A DNA stretch of 64,000 bases from Cephalopachus bancanus (GCA_027257055.1 JAPVLO010000019.1:17720501-17784500); one strand, 5' to 3'. Shown: positions 33,281 through 44,054, counted from the stretch's first letter. Program-made: numbers and translations. Notes: a model not told the origin generated them from the sequence alone.

Positions 33281-33545
33281 CTTGGTGTCATGATTTTAAA
33301 GATATGTCCATCAAATTCTTTGATGTTTGCTCCCTCAAGAGGTGGAGCTAAGCTCCCCTTCCTTTGATTGCGAGCTGAAATTAATAACTTACTTCTAGCA
33401 AATAGAATAAAATGGACGTGATGGCTGTTGTTTCCAAGATTAGGTAACAAACAAACTGCACCTTCCATCTTTGGGGGTGTTCTCTCTCTTCTCTCTGTCT
33501 CATCACTTATCTGGGGAAGTTCATTCCCACTGATGCTGGGTGTAT

Positions 33546-34471
33546 TGGGGTGTGTTGTTCCATGGGTTTTTTGACTAGGCCTCAGAAAAGAATTTTAGAG
33601 TGACTCTCAAGTATAGTTTTTGTTTGTTTGTTTTTGTTTTTGTTTTGAGTTGGAGTCTCACTCTGTTGCCCAGACTGGAGTGGAGTGGCCGCTCCCGGCC
33701 ACCGCAGCCTCGACCTACTGGGCTCCAGCGATCCTTCTGCGTCAGCCTTCCAAGTAGCTGAAACTACAGGCACGCGCTACCATGCCCGGCTAATTTTTCG
33801 ATTTATTGTAGAGATGAGGTCTTGCCAAGTTGCCCAGGTGGGTTTCGAACCCGCGGGCTCAGGCAATCCACTCACCTCAGCCTCCCAAAGTGCGGGATTA
33901 CAGGCTGAGCCACCGAGCCTGGCTTCAAGTATAGTTTAAGACAGAATTTATTAGAAAAAAAGAAGCATGCTCAAGGAAGGCATAGGTGCCTTAAGAGAGT
34001 ACATGGGCTTGCCTTTGACAAAAAGCTTTATATACTTTTACAACCACAACTAAGCAAGCCACGAGCTAAGAGTGGTGGACTGTGGGTATCTGGTCATGAG
34101 TTTTGATGCCCATCTCTCTATCTTCTATGAACTAAGAAGGGTAGGCTGCAGATGTCTGGTCATGAGTTTTGATTACCACCTCTCAACCTTCTAAGGTCAC
34201 AAGGACCTTCTAAATAATTAAAATCATCACCTAACTAGATTTGGGTTTTTCTTAGAACATCATGTGTGTGTTTTGGGTAATTCCCTATTATTATCATACT
34301 GGTAGATTCTCATTCCAGTCTGCAAAGTGGTCAGGTCTGGTGTGCCTCGTTGGTTGGGTGAAGGTTGTGTACCAATAAGAAAGATGTCTGAACACTTACC
34401 TATTTTAATTTAGTCCTGTTTACAAGAAACATATCTATCTATAGCTAACCTGCTCTGGCTAACTTGCCTCA
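33546..34471 (-). mobile_element. LTR copy 1 of an unnamed family, containing an Alu
   Basis: Read on the minus strand: starts TGAGGCAAGTTAGCC, then a TATA-like GTATATAAAGC and a polyadenylation region CTAATAAATTCTGTCTTAAA, ending ACACCCCA. The same blocks occur in the same order at 37019-37511. An Alu (33620-33923) lies between the AATAAA block and the 3' end. A 67-base tandem duplication is inside (34086 and 34152: ATGTCTGGTCATGAGTTTTGAT-like words). Confidence 0.75.
33620..33923 (-). mobile_element. Alu (variant subfamily)
   Basis: Reverse Alu with GAGTTGGAGTCTCACTCTGT and GAGCCACCGAGCCTGGC. Target duplication TCAAGTATAGTTT on each side (about 33607 and 33924). Innermost layer of a four-level nest. 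Confidence 0.95.
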
Positions 34472-34785
34472 CCATGTCCTAAGGACACTCCGGCAGCTTG
34501 GGGAGAGGCCCCTGAAACATGGAACTGAGGTCTCCACACAACTGTGAGTGTGGAACGTCAACGTGAAATAAGTGGACAAGGAACCAAGATTCTTCCTAAT
34601 CAAGTCCCAAGAAGACTGTAGCCCCTGCCCATAGCTTGATGCCAATTTCTTATGAGATCCTGAGCCAGAACCACCCTATTAAACTATTCCCCAATTCCTT
34701 CCCCATGGAAACTGTGAGATAGAAAATGTTTGTTGTTCTAAGCCAAAACATTTGTTATGGCAGTGAAAGGTAATAATACAGTTGG

Positions 34786-35125
34786 AGATCCTTCCACATG
34801 AGTACATAGGGAGAGTGTCTATCCCTTTATGCAGTTATTTTATATTCCATTGACTGTACATAGCTTTATTCATTTTAAACAGTTCCCTATTGATGGACAT
34901 TTAGGCTATTTCCAAGCTTGTGCTCTTTGAACAAAGCTGCAATGGAAGACTTTCTAAATATATCATTTCACAAACTGTGTGTGAGCATATCTGTAGGAAA
35001 AAAATCCATAGAAGTGGAAAAGCTGGCTTTTTTTCATAAAGTCTTGCCAATCTGCCTTGCATGGAAGTTGTACCAGTTTACACTCCCATCAGCATTAGAT
35101 GAGAAGGATGTTTTGTCTACACCCT
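34786..35125 (-). mobile_element. L1M continuation, right part of the split element
   Basis: GAGATCCTTCCACATGAGTACATAGG, GTTCCCTATTGATGGACATTTAGGC and GTACCAGTTTACACTCCCATCAGCA are the reverse strand of an old L1 ORF2/3' region. Confidence 0.8.
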
Positions 35126-36290
35126 CACCATCTTCTTCAACCCCTCTGAACCAGATCATATAGTAGGGACTTAATATGTTTGAGGGTTGAATTATATCTC
35201 CTGTATCTCAACAGGAAATGATTCAAAATACTCCTGGTTTCTTTATGATCCCAGAGAGGTTCTTTGACCTTCCCTCGCAGACCCACAGTCTCCTTCGTGA
35301 ATAGTAGTAAATCAAAATAGCAATGGTGGAAGGCAGCAGTGGTGGCTGCCTTGCCCTGGTAAATAAAACCCGACCAAGCCTAGTCTCTTTAGTTCCAGCT
35401 CATAGCTAGAAGAGAAAGCCCCAGAGGCCTGAAAAATCCTCTGCTATGGAGATGCAAAGGGAGATCTGTAGTTTACAGGTGTCTAGTGACCTTCCAGTCC
35501 CACTGGGAGGGGAGTGTGCGCAGGCACTGTGGCTGCCTCTGAACCTGACCGGGTGGCTGGGCCTTCAAAGGCCTTCCCCCAGGGTCTCTTTCCATGCCTA
35601 GCAGAGCCCAGGGCCCGTGCAGAAGGAGGCTGACAGCAGGGGAGCACCTGTGAAACTCAGAACTGATTGATGCAGGGAGGTAGCAATGCTCACCTGCGGG
35701 TGCCTACTCCTGCTAGCTTGTGGCCATTTGTGGGGTAGGCTTTTCCCCGGAGTATACTGACCTCTCTTTCCTTGGTCCAGAAGGGTGGAAAGGGGAAGAA
35801 AAGGAAAAAGTGAAGGTCATGGCAGTGGGATTTGCCTCCCCAAATTCTAAGGAGAACACTTCAGGCTACCAGAGTTTCCAGGAAAGCGGGACTTCCGTGC
35901 CCTATTCCTGGTTCTCCCTATCCTGCTGGGGGTAAATGGCTTTTACTAAGAGGCACCTTCATACACTCACTCCTTCACTCCATATTTACTGAGCACCTGC
36001 TATGAGCAATGCATTTGCGAAGTGTGAATCTCTAGCTCCTTCAGGATCTGTTTCTACCCAGATCCCGGGATCTGTGCCCATAGCTAGATGCCAAGTACAG
36101 CCCCCTATGCACTCTTCTTTGAAAAAACAAAAAACTTATCTTACCCTGATCTCCACTGCTCATAAAACAAGTCCAAGTTCCCCCACCTGGCTATAGGGTC
36201 TTGAATGTTCTAGTCCATCTTTTCCTTCTGATGCTTCCAGTATCAACACTTTCTGCCTCAAAATTTGCAATCTAGACAAGCGAACCAATT
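35126..36290. other. unassigned, no gene supported
   Basis: No transposon is clearly recognised apart from an MIR/L2-like fragment around 35955-36005 (CCATATTTACTGAGCACCTGC). No domain in the short open frames. Confidence 0.4.
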
Positions 36291-36295
36291 TCCAT

Positions 36296-36545
36296 GAGTT
36301 CATTCCCATATTCAGTCATTTATTTATTCATTTTTATTGTGTACCACATCTCAGGCACTGTGCTAAGTGCTATGGGTATACCCGTGAAAAAGGTGTCAGG
36401 ACCCCTGCCCTGAGGCAGCAACCATGGCAGCTTGTGACCATGCCTTGAGGGGGATAAATTGAGTGATATGCTATAGAAGGGTGGATGAGGGCTGGGCAGG
36501 GAACATCTTTCCAAAAGAGGTAAGGTCTGAGGCCTGAGGACTGCC
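36296..36545 (-). mobile_element. L2 LINE 3' region
   Basis: CATTTATTTATTCATTTTTATTGTGTACC, GGCACTGTGCTAAGTGC and CACCCCTGCCCTGAGGCAGC-like words in reverse-strand L2 order. Confidence 0.7.
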
Positions 36546-36887
36546 ATATCATACCCAGGTTAAAGTGTGTGCTCCTGGCTCTGTCTGCTGTTTTCAGTGA
36601 GTCCTTTATGCAGTTCAAATGCATACTAATAAGTCTGTCCGCATTGTATGCCTGATACAGATCCTTTGAGTGATGTTTCAGAAATAATAACTTTGGGAAA
36701 TTAGTTCTTATGTGACCATTTACTCATGATTCTGTATGATACTGTTCACTTTTCTAGAACATCTGAATGTTAAGTTGTTCTAGTACCTCCCCAAAATGTT
36801 CTCTGGTGTTTAAATATTCTCTATAGGCTACAGTTCTTTGTAAATATAACTTCACTGAGCTTTTCTTGTTTATTGACTTCTCTCCCC
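36546..36887. other. unassigned, A/T-rich
   Basis: About 340 bases with no recognised repeat or coding frame, ending at the Alu monomer. Confidence 0.4.
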
Positions 36888-37014
36888 CTTTTTCTGTAGA
36901 GATAGGGTCTCACTATGCTGCCTAGGCTGGTCTCTCATTCCTGGGCTCAAATGATCCTCCCGCCTCTGCCTCCGACAGTGCTAGGATAATAGGCATGAAT
37001 CACCACACCTGGCC
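36888..37014 (-). mobile_element. Alu monomer (fossil left-arm type)
   Basis: Only one Alu arm is present: TAGAGATAGGGTCTCACTATGC through CACCACACCTGGCC, about 127 bases, with no second arm. Could be a FLAM/FRAM-type monomer or a truncated Alu. Confidence 0.75.
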
Positions 37015-37018
37015 TAAA

Positions 37019-37511
37019 TGAGGCAGGATATTCAGTGTAGGCTAGACATAGATAAATTTCTTGTAGGGTAGTTTTAAAATAGGAGAGCATTCAGACATCT
37101 GACCACTTTGTAGCCTTTTGGATGAACATGGTAATCCAAGGTGTAGAGAAGATAATCTGACCATCCTGTAGCTTTTTGGATGAACATGATTATCGCTGTG
37201 AAGGTCTATCAGGTTTCCTGTCAAAGGCAAAATGTGTGTTCATGAAGAGCTCATCAGAAGTGGAGAGATGGTAAATCTCTCAGGAGCAGACACCTGTAGA
37301 CCACCCTCTTTAGTATGGTAGTTATTGTGTAGATATTTCAAGCTTCCTGTAAAAAAGCAAAAGCTTGGTCTTTCTTCAAGATGCCCATGTCTCCTGGCAT
37401 GCTTCCCTTTCTTTCTCTCTCTAATAAATTCTGTTTTAAAACTATACTGGCTGCTCTGAAATTCCTTTCAGTGGTGAGTCAAATAACTCATGAGCATCAC
37501 GTTGCACCCCA
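37019..37511 (+). mobile_element. LTR copy 2 of the unnamed family
   Basis: Starts TGAGGCAGGATATTCAG, continues TTAAAATAGGAGAGCATTCAGACATC, has a roughly 62-base tandem duplication (TTTTGGATGAACATG twice), a polyadenylation block CTAATAAATTCTGTTTTAAA, and ends GCACCCCA. Solo. Opposite in orientation to copy 1. Confidence 0.75.
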
Positions 37512-37974
37512 CTTGCCAACAGTAAATATGTTAATGATAATAAAGAGTGCAAACAATGCTGGAAGTATTTAAAAATAACATGATTTCAAGAATTCGGATT
37601 TCTTGATTCTGAATCTAGAAGATCAATATTTGGAATTTGGAAACACTATCTATAGTTTCACTTTTTAAATAGTTTTTGCACCTCAAATAACCATTGGCTC
37701 AGTCTTAAGCTTCTTAAAATCTTTATTTGGGCTGAAAGTGGAACCAGGAAGGGGCCGAGTCTACCTGCAAAGTAGGAGTCCAGCTCCCTTCTCAGCAGCT
37801 GGTGACCTCAGTCAAGCCGTCTCACCTCTGCGGGCCATTTTCCCATCCCGTTCCTGTGCATTGAATGCCTGGGCTGGAAGACCTCACGTGTGTCTTTCAG
37901 TCCCTGAAATCTATGATTGAATAGCTCTGCTCTGGCCTACATTTCTAAGTGAAAATACTCCCTAACCTATTTCC
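37512..37974. other. unassigned
   Basis: No recognisable repeat or coding signal. Confidence 0.4.
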
Positions 37975-38250
37975 TTTTTTTTAAGTTGGAATCTTATTCC
38001 AACACCAGGTTGGTATGCAGTGGCATGCTCACGGCCACTGCAGCCTCGACCTGCTGAGCTCATGCAATCTTTCCACCTCAGTCTTCCAAGTGGCTGCTGG
38101 ACCTACAGGTGTGCGCTACCACACACAGCTAGTTTTTTTTTTAATTGTAGAGATGAGGTCTCGCCAAGTTGTCCAGGTTGGTCTCAAACCTGCAGGCTCA
38201 GGCAATCCACTTGCCTTGGCCTCCCAAAGGGCTGAGCCACTGAGCCTGGC
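37975..38250 (-). mobile_element. Alu (variant subfamily, decayed)
   Basis: TTTTTAAGTTGGAATCTTATTCC, GCAGCCTCGACCTGCTGAGC and the terminal GCTGAGCCACTGAGCCTGGC. Missing the GGGATTACA block before its end. Confidence 0.85.
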
Positions 38251-38394
38251 ACTCTCAAACCCATGTCTAACTCACTTGGCTACTGGGGCAGTTTTCTTTT
38301 CATCTAGGGAATGACATTTAGTGAGGATTTACATGGAGTTCGACCCTGTACACATTTCTCCTGTACGTTACTTTGCTTTCTCCTCTTCATGCCT

Positions 38395-38480
38395 ATATAA
38401 GGAAGCTTTATTATATTATTTTATGGATGAGAAAAGCTGAAGCTCAGAGAGGTATGTGTTGTGCCCTAGGTCATAGATGA
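38395..38480 (-). mobile_element. MIR SINE fragment
   Basis: TTTTATGGATGAGAAAAGCTGAAGCTCAGAGAGG is a reverse-strand MIR core. Confidence 0.65.
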
Positions 38481-38735
38481 AGGGGATAGGGGATGGGGAA
38501 GGTTTTGTAGAAAGACCTCAGGGCTTGGAGTGGAGATCAGCTACACCCAAAGCTACCTCCTTCTCTCTGCTCTGTCTGCATTTCTTGCCAGCTTCACACA
38601 GAGGCAGCCTCCTGGGGAGGGTTTTATGGATTCAGAGGGAAAGCTACAGCATGTGGGAAATGCTGGCTGCTCAGACACTGCCAAACCTTCATTTCAGTGC
38701 TGAGGAGAGAAGACAGAGTTTGGTGTCAATTAAAG

Positions 38736-39028
38736 TATGGGTGGAGTGGCTCACGCCTGTAACCCCAGCACTTTGGGAGGTTGAAGTAGGAGGATCACTT
38801 GAGGTCAGGTGTTCAAGACCAGCCTGGACAATATAGTGAGACCCCGTTTCTACAAAATAAAATAAAATAAATTAGTCGGGTGAGGTGGCACACGCCTGTA
38901 GTCCCAGTTACTCTGGAGGCTGATATGGGAGGATTGTTTGAGCCCAGGAGGTCAAGGTTACAGTAAGCCATGATCGTGCCTCTGCACTCCAGCCTGGGTA
39001 ACAGAACAAGACCTGTCTCTAAAAATAA
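38736..39028 (+). mobile_element. Alu
   Basis: GGTGGAGTGGCTCACGCCTGTAACCCC (standard A-box end, not the variant), AGTCGGGTGAGGTGGC, ending at CTCTAAAAATAAATA. Confidence 0.92.
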
Positions 39029-39535
39029 ATACAAGCATAGATTGTGGGGGCAGGTGGTAGTGTAGGCTGTTAGTCTTTTTCCCACTCCACACAGGTGGGA
39101 CCACCTGTGTCTTGGGCACTCTGTTAGGATGGATTAAAGAGGGGGCTAAAATTCAGTCCCTTCCCACCCATTATGTGAGAAGGAGAGACAGGTGAGTACA
39201 CAATCACCTGGCAATGTTGAGTGTGGCAGGAAGACACTGGTAGGATTGAGAGAATCACCTCTTCCATCTTTCATGCCTCAGTGTCCCCTTTCTATAAAAT
39301 AGAGAGGATGGCTCAGAACCCTGTGGAAAATGACAATTCCTTTTTACTTTGTATTTCCCGGTAATATGATCAAGATAAAATTGTGTTCACACTCCTGCTT
39401 TAAGAAAATCCTTAATGCTACCATTTTTAAGTTGTAGAACAGATGGCCGTGATATTTACATTACAAATGGATTCTTCATTTGGCCAGAGGATCAATGTAG
39501 GTATACGTGGAGAAGGAAGTTCCTTCTGTTATGGA
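39029..39535. other. unassigned, with a palindromic double E-box
   Basis: No repeat recognised. ACACAGGTGG, GA, CCACCTGTGT (39089-39110) is a perfect inverted repeat. Confidence 0.5.
39089..39110. promoter_or_regulatory. perfect inverted repeat of two E-boxes
   Basis: Arms ACACAGGTGG (39089-39098) and CCACCTGTGT (39101-39110) with a 2-base spacer. Each arm contains the CAGGTG/CACCTG motif bound by E-proteins, ZEB and SNAI. Binding is inferred. Confidence 0.3.
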
Positions 39536-39536
39536 C

Positions 39537-39912
39537 TGAATTGTATCCCCTACCCCAAATTCTTTGTGAAAACCCTAACCACAATGAGACTGCATTTGGA
39601 GATAAAAGTTTTAGAAGGTAAATAAGGTTAGATGAAGTCATGAGGGTGGGATCCTAATGCAGTCGGACTGATGGTCTTACAAAAAGAAGATATCTTTCTT
39701 TCTCTTTCTCCCTATACACACATTGAAGAAAGGCCATCTGGGGACACACTGAGAAGGTGGCTGTCAGCAACTCAGGGAGAGCTCTCACCACAGGCTGACC
39801 CCGCTGACACCCTGATCTTGGACTTCCAGCTTCCAGAGCTGTGTGAAAATAAAGTTCTGTTTAAGCCGCTCAGCCTGTAGTGTTTTGTTATGGCAACTCC
39901 AGCTGACTAACA
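39537..39912 (+). mobile_element. MLT1-type MaLR LTR
   Basis: Starts TGTTATGGACTGAATTGTATC and ends CAGCTGACTAACA. Central blocks CACCCTGATCTTGGACTTCC and TGTGAAAATAAAGTTCTG are typical. Solo. Confidence 0.88.
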
Positions 39913-40172
39913 GAGTGTCCTTGCCTGATAGCATGTAAATGTACTTTGGCTTAACAATTGTTAATGTGAAGAAAAGGTGTGTGTTCAAATGGGCCTTGAG
40001 TGTGACTCCTCTAAAGGAAGCCCCAAAAGACATAGGGTGTTTCCTTCAGGGAGCAAGATTCATCCTTGTTTATTTTTCTGCTTCTCTCCCCTTCTTCCCA
40101 CCCTTACTCTAACTTGAGAATCTCTTTCTGAAACTGAGAACTTGTCCTCTTGGTGCTGTACTTGGCTCTCTG

Positions 40173-40350
40173 TGGGTATGTGCATATGTAGGGTTGTGTG
40201 TGTGTGTGAAAGGGTTTGTGTATGCATATATATGTGTAAGATTGTGTATGTATATGTGTGTATTGTCTTGTGTGTGTGTAGGACTGTGTGTGTAGGGGTG
40301 TGTGTATATAAAGGTGTATGTGTGTGCATTTGTGTGTAAGGGTGTGTAAT
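40173..40350 (+). repeat. TG-rich minisatellite, left block
   Basis: Words such as GGTTGTGTGTGTGTG and GTGTGTAGGACTGTGTGTG in a variable array of TG runs separated by AGG/TAA spacers. Resembles the block at 41041-41216. Confidence 0.9.
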
Positions 40351-40356
40351 GTGTGC

Positions 40357-41012
40357 TGAAAGGGTGAAAAGCCAACATGGAATTATTTAATGGAATAGTC
40401 TTAAACTAAAGAGCAGTCATTTTAACACTGCCTAGCTCTGTCATGTTTTTCTAGAAGTTCACTTTAATTTACTCTCTAAACACTAGCCAAGGACAGAACT
40501 GGTTTCTCAGGGGTAGCTACTGATAATTGTTTTACAACCCCCGCCCCTCCAGCTTGTTTTGTTAAGTTAACCTAATCAACCCTTCATGACCTTCGTGACA
40601 CAGATCCCATCAACAAGGCAGCAATCATGTGACTAACTCACCCATCTGCCTGCTGTTTATCACCTGACATCAGTACCAGTGCTTACCTGTCCTTTTTGTG
40701 ATGATGTGGAAAGACCACCACCCAATCACTTTAGCAACCTGCCCCACACCAAAGGGAAGATTTAAAAGCATTCAACTTCAAATTGCCATTTGCTGTTGCT
40801 TTGTTAAACACTGGTATGTCCATGTGACTCTTTGAGCTATGGCTGCTATGTTTTCTAGCTTTGGCTTTCTCCCTTGCCTTGGGGAGGTGAATCTCTGCTC
40901 TCTCTAATTTACTTTCTAAATAAGCTATATTTTCCAATCTAACTTCTGTGCAATTCTTTGCATCTTTTGTGCGGCACTGTGGCACACACACCAGGAGGGT
41001 CTGACCTAACGT
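40357..41012 (+). mobile_element. gammaretrovirus-like (ERV1) LTR
   Basis: Landmarks are a TATA-like GATTTAAAAGC at about 40758, an AATAAGC polyadenylation-like word near 40919 and U5-like sequence up to CTGACCTAACG. A primer-binding-site-like sequence follows directly (41015-41032). The 5' end is less certain than the 3' end. No internal genes remain. Confidence 0.6.
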
Positions 41013-41014
41013 TT

Positions 41015-41032
41015 TGGAGACTCGGCTGGGAT
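41015..41032 (+). other. proline-type primer-binding site remnant
   Basis: TGGAGACTCGGCTGGGAT resembles the 3' end complement of tRNA-Pro used by gammaretroviruses (TGG, then CTCG, then GGGAT conserved). Only a few bases of internal sequence follow before TG repeats begin. Confidence 0.6.
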
Positions 41033-41040
41033 TTTAACCT

Positions 41041-41170
41041 AACATGTGTATTTGTGTGTGTAGGGCTGTGTAAGTGGGATTGTGTGTGTGTAAGGTTGAG
41101 TATGTATGTGTGTGTATGGGGTTGTCTGTGTGTAGGATTGTGTGTATGTGTGTGTAGGGTTTTGTGCGTG

Positions 41171-41216
<46 letters not shown>
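41041..41216 (+). repeat. TG-rich minisatellite, right block, ending in pure (TG)n
   Basis: Variable array (GTGTGTAGGGCTGTGTAAGTG; GTGTGTAGGATTGTGTG) ending in a perfect (TG)21 run at about 41173-41214. Confidence 0.95.
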
Positions 41217-41217
<1 letters not shown>

Positions 41218-42855
41218 ATTTTGCTGCTTTAAACAAACACTCGGAGAAAAAGCATGAGAGGAAGAGGAAGAAACTCTCCCTGAGGGCGAGAGTTCCCCTC
41301 CTCTGTGGAGAAAGGGCCTTGTAGAGAAGCCCCTTCTGAGACCTTAATTGTGCTTTGGTCTTTGGATCTCCCAGCTCTGTTCCCCTGCCCTCATGTGGAC
41401 AGACAGTGGAGCAGTCCAGCTTTATCTCCTGTCTCCTAGCAACAGTCTTTGGAAGGTGGAAGGCAATGACCAGGTCTGGAGATTGGGATAGGGCAGGTGG
41501 GCAGGCAGGGAGGGCAGGGGTCCCGAGCAACTCCTCCCCGGAGCCTGTGTGCTCAGGGCTAGGAGATGCCTTTTCATTTGAATAGCGGTGGGGGTGGGGT
41601 AGGGGCGGCTCTCATTAGTTAACGTTGTAATTTGTGTTGACAGAATGGACAGGAATGTTTCATCAAACAATTACACAAAGGAGTCTGACTTGTTCCCAAA
41701 CACAAAGGAGACAGGCGGCATAAATTAATGTGCATATGTGCTCGTGCACTAAGTATTTGCTGCCACAATTACTACAAGGGGAGAAAGAGACATCACCTTC
41801 CCCTTCTGAGATGAGAATTGCTCGTGGTGGGAAAGAAAAGGAAGACAGAATTATTTCCTGGCCAACTGAGAGCAATTGAAGCAACGAGCATCTTCTTCCT
41901 CTGCCATTCATCCCCACAAGAGTCCCTTGGGGTCCTGGACTTGTCTCTCACACAATTGGGACACTCTTACAGCCATTCGCAGTGAGAGCTGGGGCTCGGA
42001 CAAGTCATACTTGGGCTCCCTTCTGCCTTTGATGTTCATCTTAACTAGATGTCACCTGGATGAAGATCAAAGGTAGCCTTGGAGGAAAAACAATGTTACA
42101 AAAGACTGCTCTCCCCCTGAGAATGAGAGGAGCAGGTGGAGATTGGCACTTCTTGCCTGCTTTGTCAAAATGTTAAGAAGAGCCCTTTCTACCTTTATGG
42201 TTTTTTCTTCCCTTCCCTTCCCTCTTCTCCCCTCCCCTCCCCTCTCCTCTCCTCCCTTTCCCTCCCTTTTCTTCTCCTCCCAACTTTGTTTCCCCTTTTT
42301 AAAAGAAGGATTTGATGGGGGAGGTTTAGCGACACATGTAGGTGCATGTGACTCAGCTGCTGCAACAGGAAATATAGGATTGTAGGTTGAAAGGTACATC
42401 CTTGGGACTCAGTTGCCAGGGTTTCTGTTCTGGTTTTTCCATTGGATAGCCATGTAATCCTGAGTGGTTGGGCCTCAGTTTACTTACTTGCAAAACACAG
42501 GGGTTGCGCTAGATGGTCTTGTGAAACCCTCCCACACCTCCAACATTCCAGGATTCTCCTGGCCAGTCGACTTGAGACTTGGAGTCTCTTGCCTTCCCTA
42601 AGTCACAGCCTGCCATCATTACAGAAGCGTTCATGGGGACAAAGTGGGGATGGAGCTGACTGCAACCATCAGTCATCCACCACTGACTCTTAAGAAAGCA
42701 CTGAGCAGTGCATTAGTAAACTACAGAACTTCTTCTAGTTCTACCATTCTTAGGTATTTCTCCCAAACAAACAAACAAAAAAATTATTATTGGATTATTG
42801 AAGTACATATACATGTTGTAAAAAGAAATTCAATTAGAGACATTCCAAGGGAAAT
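41217..42855. other. repeat-poor block with pyrimidine tract
   Basis: Contains a C/T-rich simple tract (42205-42300, CCCTTCCCTTCCCTC-like). The part 41590-41800 is AT-rich with motif-like words (ATTAGTTAACGTTGTAATT). No coding sequence supported. Confidence 0.45.
42208..42300. repeat. polypyrimidine simple tract
   Basis: CTTCCCTTCCCTTCCCTCTT and similar words. Mirror of a GGGAA-type polypurine strand. Confidence 0.9.
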
Positions 42856-42862
42856 TCCCCTG

Positions 42863-43282
42863 TGATATAGTTTGGATGTTTATATCCTCCATATCTCATG
42901 TTGAAATGTTATTCCCAATGTTGGAGGTGGGGGCTAATGGGAGGTGTTTGAGTCATGGGGATGGATCCTTCATGAATGGCTTGGTGCCCTCCCAGTGGAA
43001 ATGGGTGAGTTCTCCCTCTATTAGTTCATGAGAGAGCTGGTTGTTTAAAATAGTGTGGCATTGCTTTCCTACCTCTCTTTCCTCTACTCTTGTCATGTGA
43101 GACCTTCTTCCCTTCTTCAACCATGAGAGGAAGCAACTTGAGGCCTCCCTGGAGCAGATTATGCTGCCACGCTTCTTGGACAGTCTACAGAACCATGAGC
43201 CAAATAAACCTCTTTAAAAAAAAATAAATAAAATACCCAACCTCAGGTATTCTTTTATAGTACCACAAAATGGATTAATACA
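42863..43282 (+). mobile_element. MST-type MaLR LTR
   Basis: Starts TGATATAGTTTGGATGTTT, then ATCTCATGTTGAAATGTTATTCC, GGGAGGTGTTTGAGTCATGGGG, AGCTGGTTGTTTAAAATAGTG and the end GGATTAATACA. Polyadenylation area AATAAACCTCTTT. Solo. Confidence 0.88.
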
Positions 43283-43333
43283 CCTAGATAATCTGATTTC
43301 CTGTGGTGTATATGCTCTATGGCTGTTTCTTTA

Positions 43334-43335
<2 letters not shown>

Positions 43336-43371
<36 letters not shown>
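43336..43371 (+). repeat. (CA)18 dinucleotide repeat
   Basis: Uninterrupted CA run immediately after AAG; likely length-polymorphic. Confidence 0.97.
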
Positions 43372-43373
<2 letters not shown>

Positions 43374-44050
43374 TGTAACATGTGTGTTTTGATTTGTGGG
43401 GTTTTGATTTGTGCTTTGAAGTTCTGATTCACAGACTGCTGACATGCTGACCACGGGGGGCCGTCACAGCAAAAGAAGGGAAGGAAGCAGCTTCTTTCAA
43501 GGGCAGAGAGCTGTGTTTGTCCCCAACTGGGAGCTGGGTTCTATTTTCTGGGCACCAGGAGTCCCCATCCTCTCTTCTCCTTCTGCAGGCTGTATGTAAA
43601 TTTAATCCTGAGGGAACTTGAGACCTGTAGCTACATTTTCTACGAAACTATCACATGAAGCCAAGAACCTTCACAAAGCAAGCTTAAAACAAATTGCTAT
43701 TGGAACAATGAACACGATCTCTGGGGATTGCTGTTTCTTTCTTCTTAAGAAATGTAAACAACATATTTATGTTGCTTTAAGAAACAACATATATACCCTT
43801 TACTGTGAAGAAATTAGAAAAGAGATGAGTCCATCGGAAAAAGTCCATCGGAAAAAAAATTGCAGTGTTTATTTAAACATATACAAAGTTTTTATGCACA
43901 GTATTTGAATAGCTTTTTCAGTTGGCTTGATGCTTGCAGTTTAAAGGTAACTAAACTGCAGGTGAGGTCACATATCGTCTATTCCACTTTCTGGGACCTG
44001 GACCTGGAAACCATATTCATTTGACCAGGTTCTTGGAACACAGAGCTTAA
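43372..44050. other. unassigned
   Basis: A 96-codon open frame at 43618-43908 has no recognised domain. No transposon ends before the mariner element. Confidence 0.4.
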
Positions 44051-44054
44051 TATA

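Larger units (their letters stand above)
33286..34780 (+). mobile_element. MLT1-like LTR inserted into the L1M, itself interrupted
   Basis: Starts TGTCATGATTTTAAAGATATG and ends GAAAGGTAATAATACA (TG...CA). Flanks CTTGG (33281-33285) and GTTGG (34781-34785) form a 5-bp target duplication with one change. The 3' part has AACTGTGAGATAGAAAATGTTTGTTG, typical of MLT1. The interior is interrupted by the LTR at 33546-34471. Confidence 0.75.

Noticed and set aside
40958..41257. Cys/Val-rich frame near the ERV1-like LTR
   Set aside because: Produced by the TG minisatellite; not a retroviral gene.
43336..43371. CA repeat as a possible regulatory element
   Set aside because: Ordinary microsatellite with no further signal.
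43618..43908. 96-codon open frame before mariner copy 1
   Set aside because: AT-rich, no domain, not in the mariner element; length expected by chance.
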